Part shown: one piece after another, positions 9,253 to 17,382 of the stretch
Numbering within the stretch: position 1 is the first letter of the stretch
Layout of the letters: each line of letters starts with the position of its first letter
Assembly: GCA_963831385.1 (NCBI GenBank)
Contig: CAWHPW010000011.1
Coordinates: 434,001 to 498,000, forward strand
Reading direction: 5' to 3'
Source of the DNA: JACVRX01 sp963831385
GTDB lineage: Bacteria > Actinomycetota > Actinomycetes > Jiangellales > Jiangellaceae
Length of the DNA: 64,000 nt
The notes under the pieces: generated by a model
Seen by the model: the letters and a program-made list of their open reading frames with translations, nothing else
Told to the model about the DNA's origin: nothing
Databases searched by the model: none
Made by a program: the position numbers and the translations under genes

Positions 9253-10453
9253 CTAGATGGTGATCCAGCCCGCAGCTATCGCGATGATGCCGAGAACCGC
9301 GCCGAGAACCGAGATGGCAAGGATGACAAGTTCGCGCGGTGAGAACAGCTGCCTGCCCTGCTCTCGGCGGGACATGACAAACAGAATGCTGGCCGGCGCG
9401 TAGATGATGAACGACACCAGGATGAACTTCGGTCCGGCGGCGAACAGCAAGAATGCTGTGTAGACAATGGCGATTGTCGCCACGATCAAATCGCGATTCC
9501 ACCCCTCGGGTCGCTCCGCGTAGGTCTCGCGGCTCAACACCAGCTTGAGCGCGAATCCGGCCGCGAGCAGGAACGGGATCAGGGTCAAGGCGCTGGTCAG
9601 GTCGAGCGCGAAGTTGAAGGCGTCGGCGGAGAACACCGTCACGACAAGCATGACCTGGATCAGGATGGTCGTCATCAGCAGCGCAGCGGTCGGCACGTCG
9701 GCAGCATTCTTGCGCCGGAGGAACCGGGGCATGTCGTCGTCAGCGGCCGCGACGAAGAGCACCTCGGCCGCCATCAAGGTCCAGGCCAGATATGCACCGA
9801 GGACGGACACGATCAGGCCGACGCTGACAAACACCTGACCCCAGGGCCCGACCGCTGCCTCCAGGACACCGGCCATCGACGGCTGACGCAGCTGAGCGAT
9901 CTCGCTGTACGGCAGGATGCCGTAGGAAACGATCGTCACCGAGGCGAACACGGCGAACACGCTGAGGAACCCGAGTACTGTCGCCCGGCCGACGTCCTCG
10001 CGCCGTTTTGCATGCCGGGAATAGACGCTGGCACCTTCGACGCCGAGGAACACGAAGACGGTGACCAACATCGTGCCCCTGACCTGCTCGAACAGCGATC
10101 CGTAATCGTCGCCGCGGAGGTTGTCGGCAAAAACCTGCGGGTCGAGAGCGAACAAGGTGAGGAGGATGAAGACCAGGATCGGAACGACCTTGGCGATGGT
10201 GACGATCCGGTTGATGGTTGCCGCTTCCTGCACACCACGCCGGATGAGGAAGTAGTACACCCAGATCCCGACAGTCGACAGTGCGACAGCGAGATGCGAT
10301 CAGTGCACCGATCACTCCCGTTTCCTGGGCAAAGCGTCGCGGCAGCGAGAACACACCGGCGCCGACCATCGAGCCGACGACCATTGCGGTCATCGTGACG
10401 AGGGCGAGCTTCTGTGCCTGTGCGGCTGGCGACGTGGTGTCGGTGTCGGCCAT
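9253..10453 (-). pseudogene. arcD: Basic amino acid antiporter (ArcD-like, APC family) with internal out-of-frame deletion
   Basis: The N-terminal piece opens at ATG 10453 after a GGGGGAA ribosome-binding site. It gives about 50 residues with the first membrane segment (VVGSMVGAGVFSLP), then the frame becomes non-membrane-like. The remainder resumes in another frame as LAVALSTVGIWVYYFLIRRG and continues to the stop at 9253 with about eight hydrophobic helices. Arginine/ornithine antiporters are about 470-490 residues. The two pieces total about 395, so roughly 80-90 residues (helices 2-3 and loops) are missing and the length is not a multiple of three. The junction lies near 10285-10295. A GTG at 10260 could start a truncated C-terminal product. 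Genuine loss and assembly collapse are both possible. Confidence 0.8.
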
Positions 10454-10612
10454 CGTTCCCCCACTCGATCGGAATGGCGGCATCCCGATCATGCCGGAAC
10501 CTGAGCCATTGGGTCGCCGCTCCGTCGTCGGTTCCGGTACAGGTTCGAGCCGGCCTGCCACGAGCCGGACATCTCACAGCCGACGCGCGGGCACGGCGTC
10601 GTTCCTGCGGGC

Positions 10613-11641
10613 ATGGCCGAGATCAACACCGAGCAGGCCATAGAGTTGCCCGCCGTGACGGGACGAGACCTGCGTGCGACAAGGGCTTCCGTCCGTCACG
10701 AAACCGAAGCCGACCCGACTCCAACGATGTGCTCGCTGCTGAGCAGGTCGCTCAACGAGCCGCTTGCCGGAACGGCGCCAGTTGCAAAGTCCTGGATCGT
10801 GCTCGAGCAGCCCGGCCCGTGGGGGCGCAAGGCGCTCACACAGTCCCACCTGGACCATGTGCTGGGTGCTGCGCTGGAGGCCGCCGCCGCGGACCACGGC
10901 GTGCGGGTTGCACTGATTCGCCGGCCCGGTCCGCATCCAGATGACCATCGTGGTGGAGCCCGGCGAGTCTGGATCGCATCGACCCAGCCGAACGGCGCCT
11001 GGCTGCTCGGTGGCCGGGTCACCGACGTCGGAGTACTCGAGTACCTGCCATGGGACGGCCTGGCGGCTGGCGACTACGACGTGGTCCGGGAAGCCGTTCC
11101 GAGCCTCCAGCGGGACACCGAAACTCTGCTGCTCGTGTGCACCAATGGCCGGCGCGACGTGTGCTGTGCCTCGTTCGGTCGTCCAGTGGTGACCGCCGCG
11201 CACGAGCGGCTGCCTGGGCGGGTCTGGGAGACGACCCATCTCGGCGGGCACCGGTTCGCCCCCACCTGCGCTGTCCTCCCCCACGGCATCGTGCACGGTC
11301 GAATGGATGCCGATGCCGCGTCGCACGTGCTAGCCGAAGCTCGCGACGGTCGGTTGGTCTTGGCTGGATACCGCGGGCGGAGCACATTCGATGGACCAGG
11401 CCAGGTCGCCGAAGTCGCGGTGCGAGAAGCAACCGGCCTGCTCGGGTTGAACGAACTGGACATCGACACAGTCGAGCCAGGCCAGGACCGGTCATGGCGG
11501 GTTGGGGTAGTCCACGTCGACGGACGACGGTGGAGAGTCGATGTGACGGCCCGCGACCTGCAGCCAGTTCGGCGCGAGTCGTGCAAGGGGCCGGATGTGC
11601 ACCCGGTTTCGTATCTGGCCGGCGCCGTCCAGCCTGGGTGA
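10613..11641 (+). CDS. Sucrase-ferredoxin-like (Apd1-type thioredoxin-fold) protein
   Basis: A thioredoxin-fold, probably [2Fe-2S]-binding protein of the sucrase/ferredoxin-like family. Evidence is the N-terminal CSLLSRSLNEPLAGTA, a central LLLVCTNGRRDVCCASFGRP, and the His-rich HLGGHRFAPTCAVLPHG motif that in Apd1-type proteins supplies His ligands to the cluster. The ATG at 10613 is the longest start but has no good ribosome-binding site. ATG 10727 (MCSLLSRS) matches where homologues usually begin, so the first 38 residues are doubtful. The physiological role is not established for bacterial members. It is transcribed away from the arcD remnant. Confidence 0.82.
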   Translation: MAEINTEQAIELPAVTGRDLRATRASVRHETEADPTPTMCSLLSRSLNEPLAGTAPVAKSWIVLEQPGPWGRKALTQSHLDHVLGAALEAAAADHGVRVALIRRPGPHPDDHRGGARRVWIASTQPNGAWLLGGRVTDVGVLEYLPWDGLAAGDYDVVREAVPSLQRDTETLLLVCTNGRRDVCCASFGRPVVTAAHERLPGRVWETTHLGGHRFAPTCAVLPHGIVHGRMDADAASHVLAEARDGRLVLAGYRGRSTFDGPGQVAEVAVREATGLLGLNELDIDTVEPGQDRSWRVGVVHVDGRRWRVDVTARDLQPVRRESCKGPDVHPVSYLAGAVQPG

Positions 11642-11698
11642 GATCTCGACTCGTCGGGTTGGCGGCGCGCGGTGCAGAGATCCGCAAGACTGCCCGGC

Positions 11699-12733
11699 AT
11701 GACCTACACCCCTGCTGCGGACCGCTATGAGTTGTTGCCCTACCGGCGGGTTGGCCAGAGCGGGCTGAAGCTTCCCGCCGTGTCGCTAGGGCTCTGGCAC
11801 AACTTCGGCAACGAAACGGCACTGGAGACCCAGCGGGCGATCGCGCACCGCGCGTTCGACCTGGGGATCACGCACTTCGACCTGGCCAACAACTACGGTC
11901 CGCCCTACGGCTCGGCTGAGATCAACTTCGGCCGGATCATGGCCGAGGATCTCGCTCCGCACCGAGACGAGCTGATCATCTCTACCAAGGCCGGCTACGA
12001 CATGTGGCCAGGCCCGTATGGCGAATGGGGCTCCCGAAAGTACCTGTTGGCAAGCCTCGACCAGTCCTTGGCCCGGATGGGTCTGGACTACGTCGACATC
12101 TTCTACAGCCATCGGTTCGACCCCGAAACGCCGCTCGAGGAGACGATGGGCGCGCTGGACCACGCCGTCCGATCGGGCCGGGCTCTCTACGCCGGCATCT
12201 CGTCGTACTCGGCGGAGCAGACAGCGGAGGCGGCCGCGATCCTGCGCCGCCTCGGCACGCCGCTGCTGATTCACCAGCCGTCGTACTCGCTGCTCAACCG
12301 CTGGGTCGAACAGGGTCAGCCGAGCCTGCTGGAGACGCTGTCCGCGGAAGGCATCGGTTGCATCGCCTTCTCACCCCTCGCCCAAGGCATGCTCACCGAC
12401 CGCTACCTCGACGGCATCCCCTCCGATTCGCGGGCGGCCCGGGGAACCTCGTTGTCCCCCGACCTGCTCACCGAGGACACCATGCGCCACATCCGGGCGC
12501 TGCACGAGCTCGGGGCCAGGCGCGGCCAGAGTCTGGCTCAGCTGGCCATCGCCTGGGTGCTACGCCACGAGCGGGTGACCTCTGCCCTCGTCGGCGCCAG
12601 CAGCGTCGAGCAGCTCGAGGCCAACGTCGCGGCCGTGCACAATCTCGAGTTCACCGACGACGAACTGGCCGCGATCGACGACGACGCTGTCGAGGCCGGA
12701 ATCAACATCTGGGCCCAGTCCAGCGCGAGCTGA
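11699..12733 (+). CDS. mgrA: Aldo/keto reductase, L-glyceraldehyde-3-phosphate reductase type
   Basis: A 344-residue NADPH-dependent TIM-barrel aldo/keto reductase. The catalytic tetrad positions are visible: Asp in FDLANNYGPPYGSAE, the Tyr just after it, Lys in IISTKAGYDMWPGPYG, and His in DIFYSHRFDPETPLEE. The last two segments are characteristic of the YghZ/MgrA (AKR14) group, which reduces L-glyceraldehyde 3-phosphate and methylglyoxal. The cofactor site GASSVEQLEANV is near the C-terminus. The start at ATG 11699 (MTYTPAADRYELLPYRR) is preferred over an upstream frame extension. Confidence 0.88.
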   Translation: MTYTPAADRYELLPYRRVGQSGLKLPAVSLGLWHNFGNETALETQRAIAHRAFDLGITHFDLANNYGPPYGSAEINFGRIMAEDLAPHRDELIISTKAGYDMWPGPYGEWGSRKYLLASLDQSLARMGLDYVDIFYSHRFDPETPLEETMGALDHAVRSGRALYAGISSYSAEQTAEAAAILRRLGTPLLIHQPSYSLLNRWVEQGQPSLLETLSAEGIGCIAFSPLAQGMLTDRYLDGIPSDSRAARGTSLSPDLLTEDTMRHIRALHELGARRGQSLAQLAIAWVLRHERVTSALVGASSVEQLEANVAAVHNLEFTDDELAAIDDDAVEAGINIWAQSSAS

Positions 12734-12788
12734 ACCACCGGACACAGGGAGGCGAGATCCGGCCGGCATTGGGTATCGTCATGCCGCT

Positions 12789-13253
12789 ATGCCCACGGAC
12801 GGCATCACCTCGGCCCGCACGCAATCGACCTTCCGGCTGCAGTACGCGGTCTCGGCTGACATCCAGGCACCGCCAGAAAAGATCTGGACGATCTTGACGC
12901 GGGTCGACCGGATGACGGAGTGGAACTCCACCTTGACCAGCATCGAGGGAGATGTCGAGCTGGGCGGCACGGTGCGAATGCAGGTCCCCGAGGCGCCGGG
13001 CAGAACCTTCACGGTCAAGGTCACCCGGCTGGTTCCCAATGCGGAAATGGTGTGGCGTGAGGGCAATCCGGCGATGTTTCTGGGCGTTCGAACCTATTCG
13101 CTGACGCCGAACCAGGATCGAACCACCACCCGATTCCAGATGACGGAAGTCTTCTCCGGGATCATGCTGCCGTTGATCGCCCGAAAGCTGCCGGACTTCG
13201 GGCCGATCTTCGAACGGTATGCGGCCGACCTGAAGGCCGAATCGGAGAAGTAA
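12789..13253 (+). CDS. SRPBCC (START-like) family protein
   Basis: A small protein of about 154 residues with the SRPBCC lipid/polyketide-binding fold pattern: an N-terminal strand (VSADIQAPPEKIWTILT), a helix, DRMTEWNSTLTSIEG, alternating strands, and a long C-terminal helix (ARKLPDFGPIFERYAADL). Such proteins bind hydrophobic ligands or act as cyclases/dehydratases; nothing in the sequence points to a ligand. It follows the aldo/keto reductase by 55 bp in the same direction and is convergent with parE. Confidence 0.8.
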   Translation: MPTDGITSARTQSTFRLQYAVSADIQAPPEKIWTILTRVDRMTEWNSTLTSIEGDVELGGTVRMQVPEAPGRTFTVKVTRLVPNAEMVWREGNPAMFLGVRTYSLTPNQDRTTTRFQMTEVFSGIMLPLIARKLPDFGPIFERYAADLKAESEK

Positions 13254-13293
13254 CTCCGGCGCTCAGCGGCTCGGCAATCGGTGTCAGTACAGG

Positions 13294-15414
13294 TCAGGCG
13301 TCGATGCGGGCGCGGTCGAGCTCGGCGGCACCGGCGACGATGAAGTCTTTACGCGGGCCCACGTCATTGCCCATCAACAGCTCGAAGACGGCGTCGGCTG
13401 ATTCGGCGTCATCTGCGGTGATCCGTCGCAACCGGCGGTGCCGGGGGTCCATGGTGGTCTCAGCGAGCTGGTGAGGATCCATCTCCCCCAGCCCCTTGTA
13501 CCGCTGCGGTGGCTGCTTGAAGCGAACGCCCTTACGGTCGAGCTCACGCACGGTCCGGGCCAGCTCGGCGTCGGTGTAGGTGTAGATGTACCTGTCCTGC
13601 CCCTTGCGGGCGTTGGTCAGCTCGATCCGGTGCAGTGGCGGCACGGCGGCGTAGAGCCGGCCGGCCTCCACCAGTGGTCGCATGTACCGGAAGAACAGCG
13701 TGATCAGCAGCGTGCGGATGTGGGCACCGTCGACATCGGCGTCGACCATGAGAATGATCTTGCCGTAGCGCGCCTGGACGAGATCGAACGATCGCCCGCT
13801 GCCGGCTCCGACGACTTGCAGGATCGCGGCGCACTCGGCGTTGTGCAGCATGTCGCCCACCGAGGCCTTCTGCACGTTGAGGATCTTGCCCCTGATCGGC
13901 AACAGGGCCTGGTACTCCGCATCGCGAGCGGCCTTACCGGTTCCCAGGGCCGAGTCACCCTCGACGATGAACAACTCGGAGCGGTCCAGCGCCCCGGAGC
14001 GGCAGTCGACCAGTTTGGTGGGCAGGGCGCTGGTCTCCAGAGCGTTCTTGCGGCGCGCGGTCTCCTTGTGCAGCCGGGCGGCGACCCGCGCCTTGGCGGC
14101 GGCAACGACTTTCTCCAGCACAGCAGCGGCTTGGGCCCGGTCGGCGCGCTTGCTGCTGGTGAGAGTCGCCGTGAGCCGGCGCTCGACAACGCGAGCGACG
14201 ATGCCCCTGACCGCGCTGGTGCCGAGCACCTCCTTGGTCTGGCCCTCGAACTGCGGCTCGGCGAGTCGGACCGTCACGAGCGCGGTCAGGCCCTCCATAA
14301 CATCGTCCTTTTCGATCTTGTCGTCGCCGGCCTTGAGCCGCCGAGAGTTCGCCCGAACCTGGTCGCGCAGCGATTTGAGCAATCCCTGCTCGAACCCAGC
14401 TACGTGAGTACCGCCCTTCGGCGTGGCGATCACGTTGACGAACGAGCGCAGCTCGGTGTCGTAGCCGACCCCCCAACGCAGCGCGACGTCGACCTCGCAC
14501 TGCCGCTCGACAGTACGCGTGGACATGTGTCCGGCGTCGTCGAGGACCGGGACGGTCTCGGTGAACGTCTCCGCGCCGTGCAGCCGGATCACGTCGCTCA
14601 CGGCGGCGTCCGAGGCGAGAAACTCCGCGAACTCGACGATGCCGCCGGCATGGCGGAACCGGTGTTCTTCCGGCTCGGCGCCTCGCTGATCGCGAAGCAG
14701 CAGCTCCAGCCCAGGAACCAGGTAGGAGGTCTGCCGGGCTCGGGTGAGGAGTTCGTCGAAGGAGAAGACGGCGTCGGGAAGGAAGATCTGGCGGTCGGGC
14801 CAGAACCGGATTCTGGTGCCACTGACGTTCTTGCGGCGCCGGCCGGTGACGCGAAGCTCGGAGCCGTCGGTAAAGGCGGTGAATTCGGCGCCGGGCCCGT
14901 CGCCGGCGAACATTCCTGGTTCACCGCGGCGGAAGGACATCGCATACGTCTTGCCGTCGCGGTCGACCTCGACGTCGACGCGCGCGGACAACGCGTTGAC
15001 GACGCTGGCGCCGACGCCGTGTAAGCCGCCGGATGCGGCGTAGGACCCGCCGCCGAACTTCCCGCCCGCATGCAGCTTGGTGAATACGACCTCGACCCCG
15101 GACAGTCCCGTCCGATCGTGGATGTCGACGGGGATTCCGCGCCCGTTGTCACGGACCTCCACCGAGCCGTCGGCTTCGAGACGAACCTCGATAATCGTGC
15201 ACTGTCCGGCCAGAGCCTCGTCGACGCCGTTGTCGATGATCTCCCAGAGGCAGTGCATCAGCCCCCGTGAGTCGGTGGACCCCACATACATGCCGGGCCG
15301 CTTGCGGACCGCCTCGAGCCCTTCCAGCACGGACAGGTGCCGGGCTGTGTATCCCCCTGCTGCGCGCTTTCCCGACGAGGCGCGCAGCGGCAGCTCGGCC
15401 GGGTGTGCGGGCAC
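13294..15414 (-). CDS. parE: DNA topoisomerase IV subunit B (ParE; GyrB family)
   Basis: ATPase subunit of topoisomerase IV, about 706 residues. The GHKL ATPase is marked by RPGMYVGSTDSRG, IIDNGVDEALAG (about residue 60) and the GGLHGVGASVVNALS lid. The TOPRIM domain carries EGDSALGTGK (about 484) and DADVDGAHIRTLLI (about 556), giving the acidic Mg2+ triad. The start is GTG 15414, since AGGAGG lies just upstream (15419-15424); the longer frame to 15471 lacks such a site. It should assemble with ParC (4807-7263) to decatenate chromosomes. The upstream intergenic region is shared with the divergent DUF7455 gene. Confidence 0.95.
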   Translation of the reverse strand: MPAHPAELPLRASSGKRAAGGYTARHLSVLEGLEAVRKRPGMYVGSTDSRGLMHCLWEIIDNGVDEALAGQCTIIEVRLEADGSVEVRDNGRGIPVDIHDRTGLSGVEVVFTKLHAGGKFGGGSYAASGGLHGVGASVVNALSARVDVEVDRDGKTYAMSFRRGEPGMFAGDGPGAEFTAFTDGSELRVTGRRRKNVSGTRIRFWPDRQIFLPDAVFSFDELLTRARQTSYLVPGLELLLRDQRGAEPEEHRFRHAGGIVEFAEFLASDAAVSDVIRLHGAETFTETVPVLDDAGHMSTRTVERQCEVDVALRWGVGYDTELRSFVNVIATPKGGTHVAGFEQGLLKSLRDQVRANSRRLKAGDDKIEKDDVMEGLTALVTVRLAEPQFEGQTKEVLGTSAVRGIVARVVERRLTATLTSSKRADRAQAAAVLEKVVAAAKARVAARLHKETARRKNALETSALPTKLVDCRSGALDRSELFIVEGDSALGTGKAARDAEYQALLPIRGKILNVQKASVGDMLHNAECAAILQVVGAGSGRSFDLVQARYGKIILMVDADVDGAHIRTLLITLFFRYMRPLVEAGRLYAAVPPLHRIELTNARKGQDRYIYTYTDAELARTVRELDRKGVRFKQPPQRYKGLGEMDPHQLAETTMDPRHRRLRRITADDAESADAVFELLMGNDVGPRKDFIVAGAAELDRARIDA

Positions 15415-15610
15415 GTGTCCTCCTGTTCGCGCGGTGGCGTTGCCAGAGTAGTTGGCGGTCCTGACGACCAAGCCGGGACGCGCCGCTCGTCGAATCCCTG
15501 GCGACCAGAGCTTCGCTCATAGCGAATCTGGTCCTGTGGATTGAGCCGGAAGGGCCGAAGCCTGTTTTCATGGTGGAACAGACGTCGGACCTTCCGCCGA
15601 GAGGAGCACC

Positions 15611-15835
15611 GTGACTACAGCCGTCCTCAGCCCCCTTCGGGCCGCCGACCGCTGCGACCGCTGCGGCGCTCAGGCTTACATTCGCGCCGTTCTCGCAAAC
15701 GGCAGCGAATTACTGTTCTGCGGCCATCACGGCCGCCGCCACGAACCGAAACTACGTCCGCTCACCGTGGAGTGGCACGACGAGACCGGCCAACTGGCCG
15801 CGACACCGGCCAGCGCGTCCCACGCCGAGCCCTGA
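15611..15835 (+). CDS. DUF7455 small putative zinc-binding protein
   Basis: A 74-residue protein. Two Cys pairs plus His (CDRCGA near residue 15, then LLFCGHHGRRHEP) suggest a small zinc ribbon or knuckle. This family is regularly found between parE and the principal sigma gene in actinomycetes, as here. The start is GTG 15611, preceded by GAGGAG at good spacing. The function is unknown; a transcription- or translation-associated role is speculative. It is expressed divergently from parE. Confidence 0.8.
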   Translation: MTTAVLSPLRAADRCDRCGAQAYIRAVLANGSELLFCGHHGRRHEPKLRPLTVEWHDETGQLAATPASASHAEP

Positions 15836-15919
15836 GTCCGGACCGGACCTGCCCGAGCCGGCACCAACGGGCATTGAGGACGATCGAGGCCCGGCGCAGA
15901 TTACTGGCACGATTCCCCT

Positions 15920-16402
15920 GTGGAACCCATCGGTAATGCTCTGATCGGCGTGGCGATCGTCGTCGGTTTGGTCGGGATCGTGGTCTTCGTCGTCCCCGGC
16001 CTGTTGATCGTGTGGGCCGCTGTCCTGGTGTGGGCGTTGTTCGAGCAGACTCTGCTGGCCTGGGGGGTGCTGGCCGTGGCGACCGTCGTCGCGCTGGCTG
16101 GAACCGTCGTGAAGTACCTGCTGCCGGGTCAACGCATGCGGGACGCCGGCGTGCCTGGCAGAAGCATCGTCCTGGGCGCGGTGCTCGGATTCGTCGGGTT
16201 CTTCCTGATCCCCGTGGTGGGCCTGTTCATCGGTTTCATCCTGGGCATTTTCCTGGCCGAGCGCATCCGGCTGGGCGGGCATGGCGGGGCTTGGCCATCC
16301 ACGGTTCATGCGCTCAAGGCCGTCGGTTTGTCGATTCTGATCGAACTGCTCGCCGGTCTGCTCATTGCCGCTTCATGGGGGTTGGCGGTCACGGCGAGCT
16401 GA
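15920..16402 (+). CDS. DUF456 family membrane protein
   Basis: A 160-residue integral membrane protein with about four or five hydrophobic segments (residues about 5-30, 33-60, 80-110, 130-158) and Gly-rich turns. The sequence GQRMRDAGVPGRSIVLGAVLG and the FFLIPVVGLFIGFILG segment match the DUF456 family. No enzymatic motif is visible. It follows DUF7455 by 84 bp and is convergent with the ATP-grasp gene; a hairpin-forming element lies between them. Confidence 0.78.
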   Translation: MEPIGNALIGVAIVVGLVGIVVFVVPGLLIVWAAVLVWALFEQTLLAWGVLAVATVVALAGTVVKYLLPGQRMRDAGVPGRSIVLGAVLGFVGFFLIPVVGLFIGFILGIFLAERIRLGGHGGAWPSTVHALKAVGLSILIELLAGLLIAASWGLAVTAS

Positions 16403-16411
16403 CGCCGCAAG

Positions 16412-16466
16412 GCCATGATCGCGGAAGGAAGTACACGTTCTGGCGGTGGAATCATCCACGATCATC
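16412..16466. repeat. Imperfect inverted repeat between convergent genes
   Basis: Arms ATGATCGCGG (16415-16424) and CCACGATCAT (16456-16465) can pair with one G-T type mismatch around a 31-base centre containing GTACACGTTCTGGCGGTGG. A second ATGATCGCG follows at 16478-16486. It sits between the stops of DUF456 and the ATP-grasp gene, so a bidirectional terminator is plausible. Its composition also resembles dispersed intergenic repeats of some actinomycetes; only one copy is seen here. Confidence 0.4.
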
Positions 16467-17326
16467 GCAACGACGCCATGATCGCGTCGGCGAACCGCTC
16501 GGCCGCGCCGTCGGCATGAGCGAGAAAGAGCGACGGCTCGGTGAGTTCAAGCTCCAGCAGTACGGGAGCACCGTCCGAGCCGGGAATCAGATCGACTCGG
16601 GCATAGAGCAGCCGGCCGGCCCCGCCCGGAACGGCAGCCAGCACGCGCTCAGCCACCGTCCGCTCGAGCCCGGATGACTCCCGCGGTGTGATCTCTTCCG
16701 GCCGAAAGAGGCCGTGGGCACCCTGGTCTTTCTCGGTGAGCATGGGCCCCTTCCGGACGGCGTGGGAGTAGGTGCCGCCGAGAAAGAGCAGCGCGGTCTC
16801 CCCCTCGGTGTCTACAGCGGACAGGTAGGGCTGGATCATGACGTCGCGTCCGGCGGCGTGCAGCCGGGCGATGTGCATGCCGGCACGCCGGCGCTGGTCG
16901 ATGTCGTCGACCCGGAAGCGCTCGGTCTCGAGACTGCCCGCGCCAACACTCGGCTTGATCACGTACTCACCGGACTCCGGCGGCGTCCAGTCTTCACCAG
17001 GTGCCAGCCAGGTCGTCGGCACGACCGGGAGACCGGCGGCCGCGAGTTGCAGCTAGATACCGCTTGTCGGTGTTCCACTCGACGACGTCGGCCGGGTTCG
17101 CCAGCGCATCCACGGCACGCGCCCAGGCCACGAACTGCTGGCGGCGTCGCGGGTAGTCCCACGTCGACCTCAGGACGACGAGGTCGAACGCGGCCCAATC
17201 AGCGTCATCCGCATCCCAGACCACGGGCTCAGCCCGTACGCCGAGGGCGGCAAGCGGCCCGATGACGAGCCGGTCGTCGGGATCCAGATCGGCAACTTCG
17301 GCGCAGGTAGCGAGGGCAACGCGCAT
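16462..17326 (-). pseudogene. ATP-grasp domain protein interrupted by a one-base frameshift
   Basis: The N-terminal frame starts at ATG 17326 (MRVALATCAEVADLDPDD) and runs to WNTDKRYL. The homologous continuation (LQLAAAGLPVVPTTWLAPG...) lies in the next frame and reaches the stop at 16462. Removing one base near 17054, within a CTAG on the coding strand, restores YLLQLAAAGLPVVP and a continuous protein of about 287 residues. ATP-binding and metal ligands are visible in the second part (YVIKPSVGAGS; LYARVDLIPG; LLELELTEPSLF). Intact relatives are RimK/DdlB-like ATP-grasp ligases of unknown substrate. The lesion may be a sequencing error, since both halves keep normal codon bias. Confidence 0.8.
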
Positions 17327-17382
17327 GATCAAAACCAGTTTACTGTCGCTTCAGCGACACCACATGGGCTGTGATGGCGCAC

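Noticed and set aside
12004..12897. Plus-strand 297-residue frame overlapping the aldo/keto reductase
   Set aside because: Frame-shifted reading of the reductase, Arg/His/Pro-rich, crossing into the SRPBCC gene.
13438..15024. 528-residue open frame antisense to parE
   Set aside because: The complementary strand carries full GHKL and TOPRIM motifs; the antisense frame has no recognisable fold.
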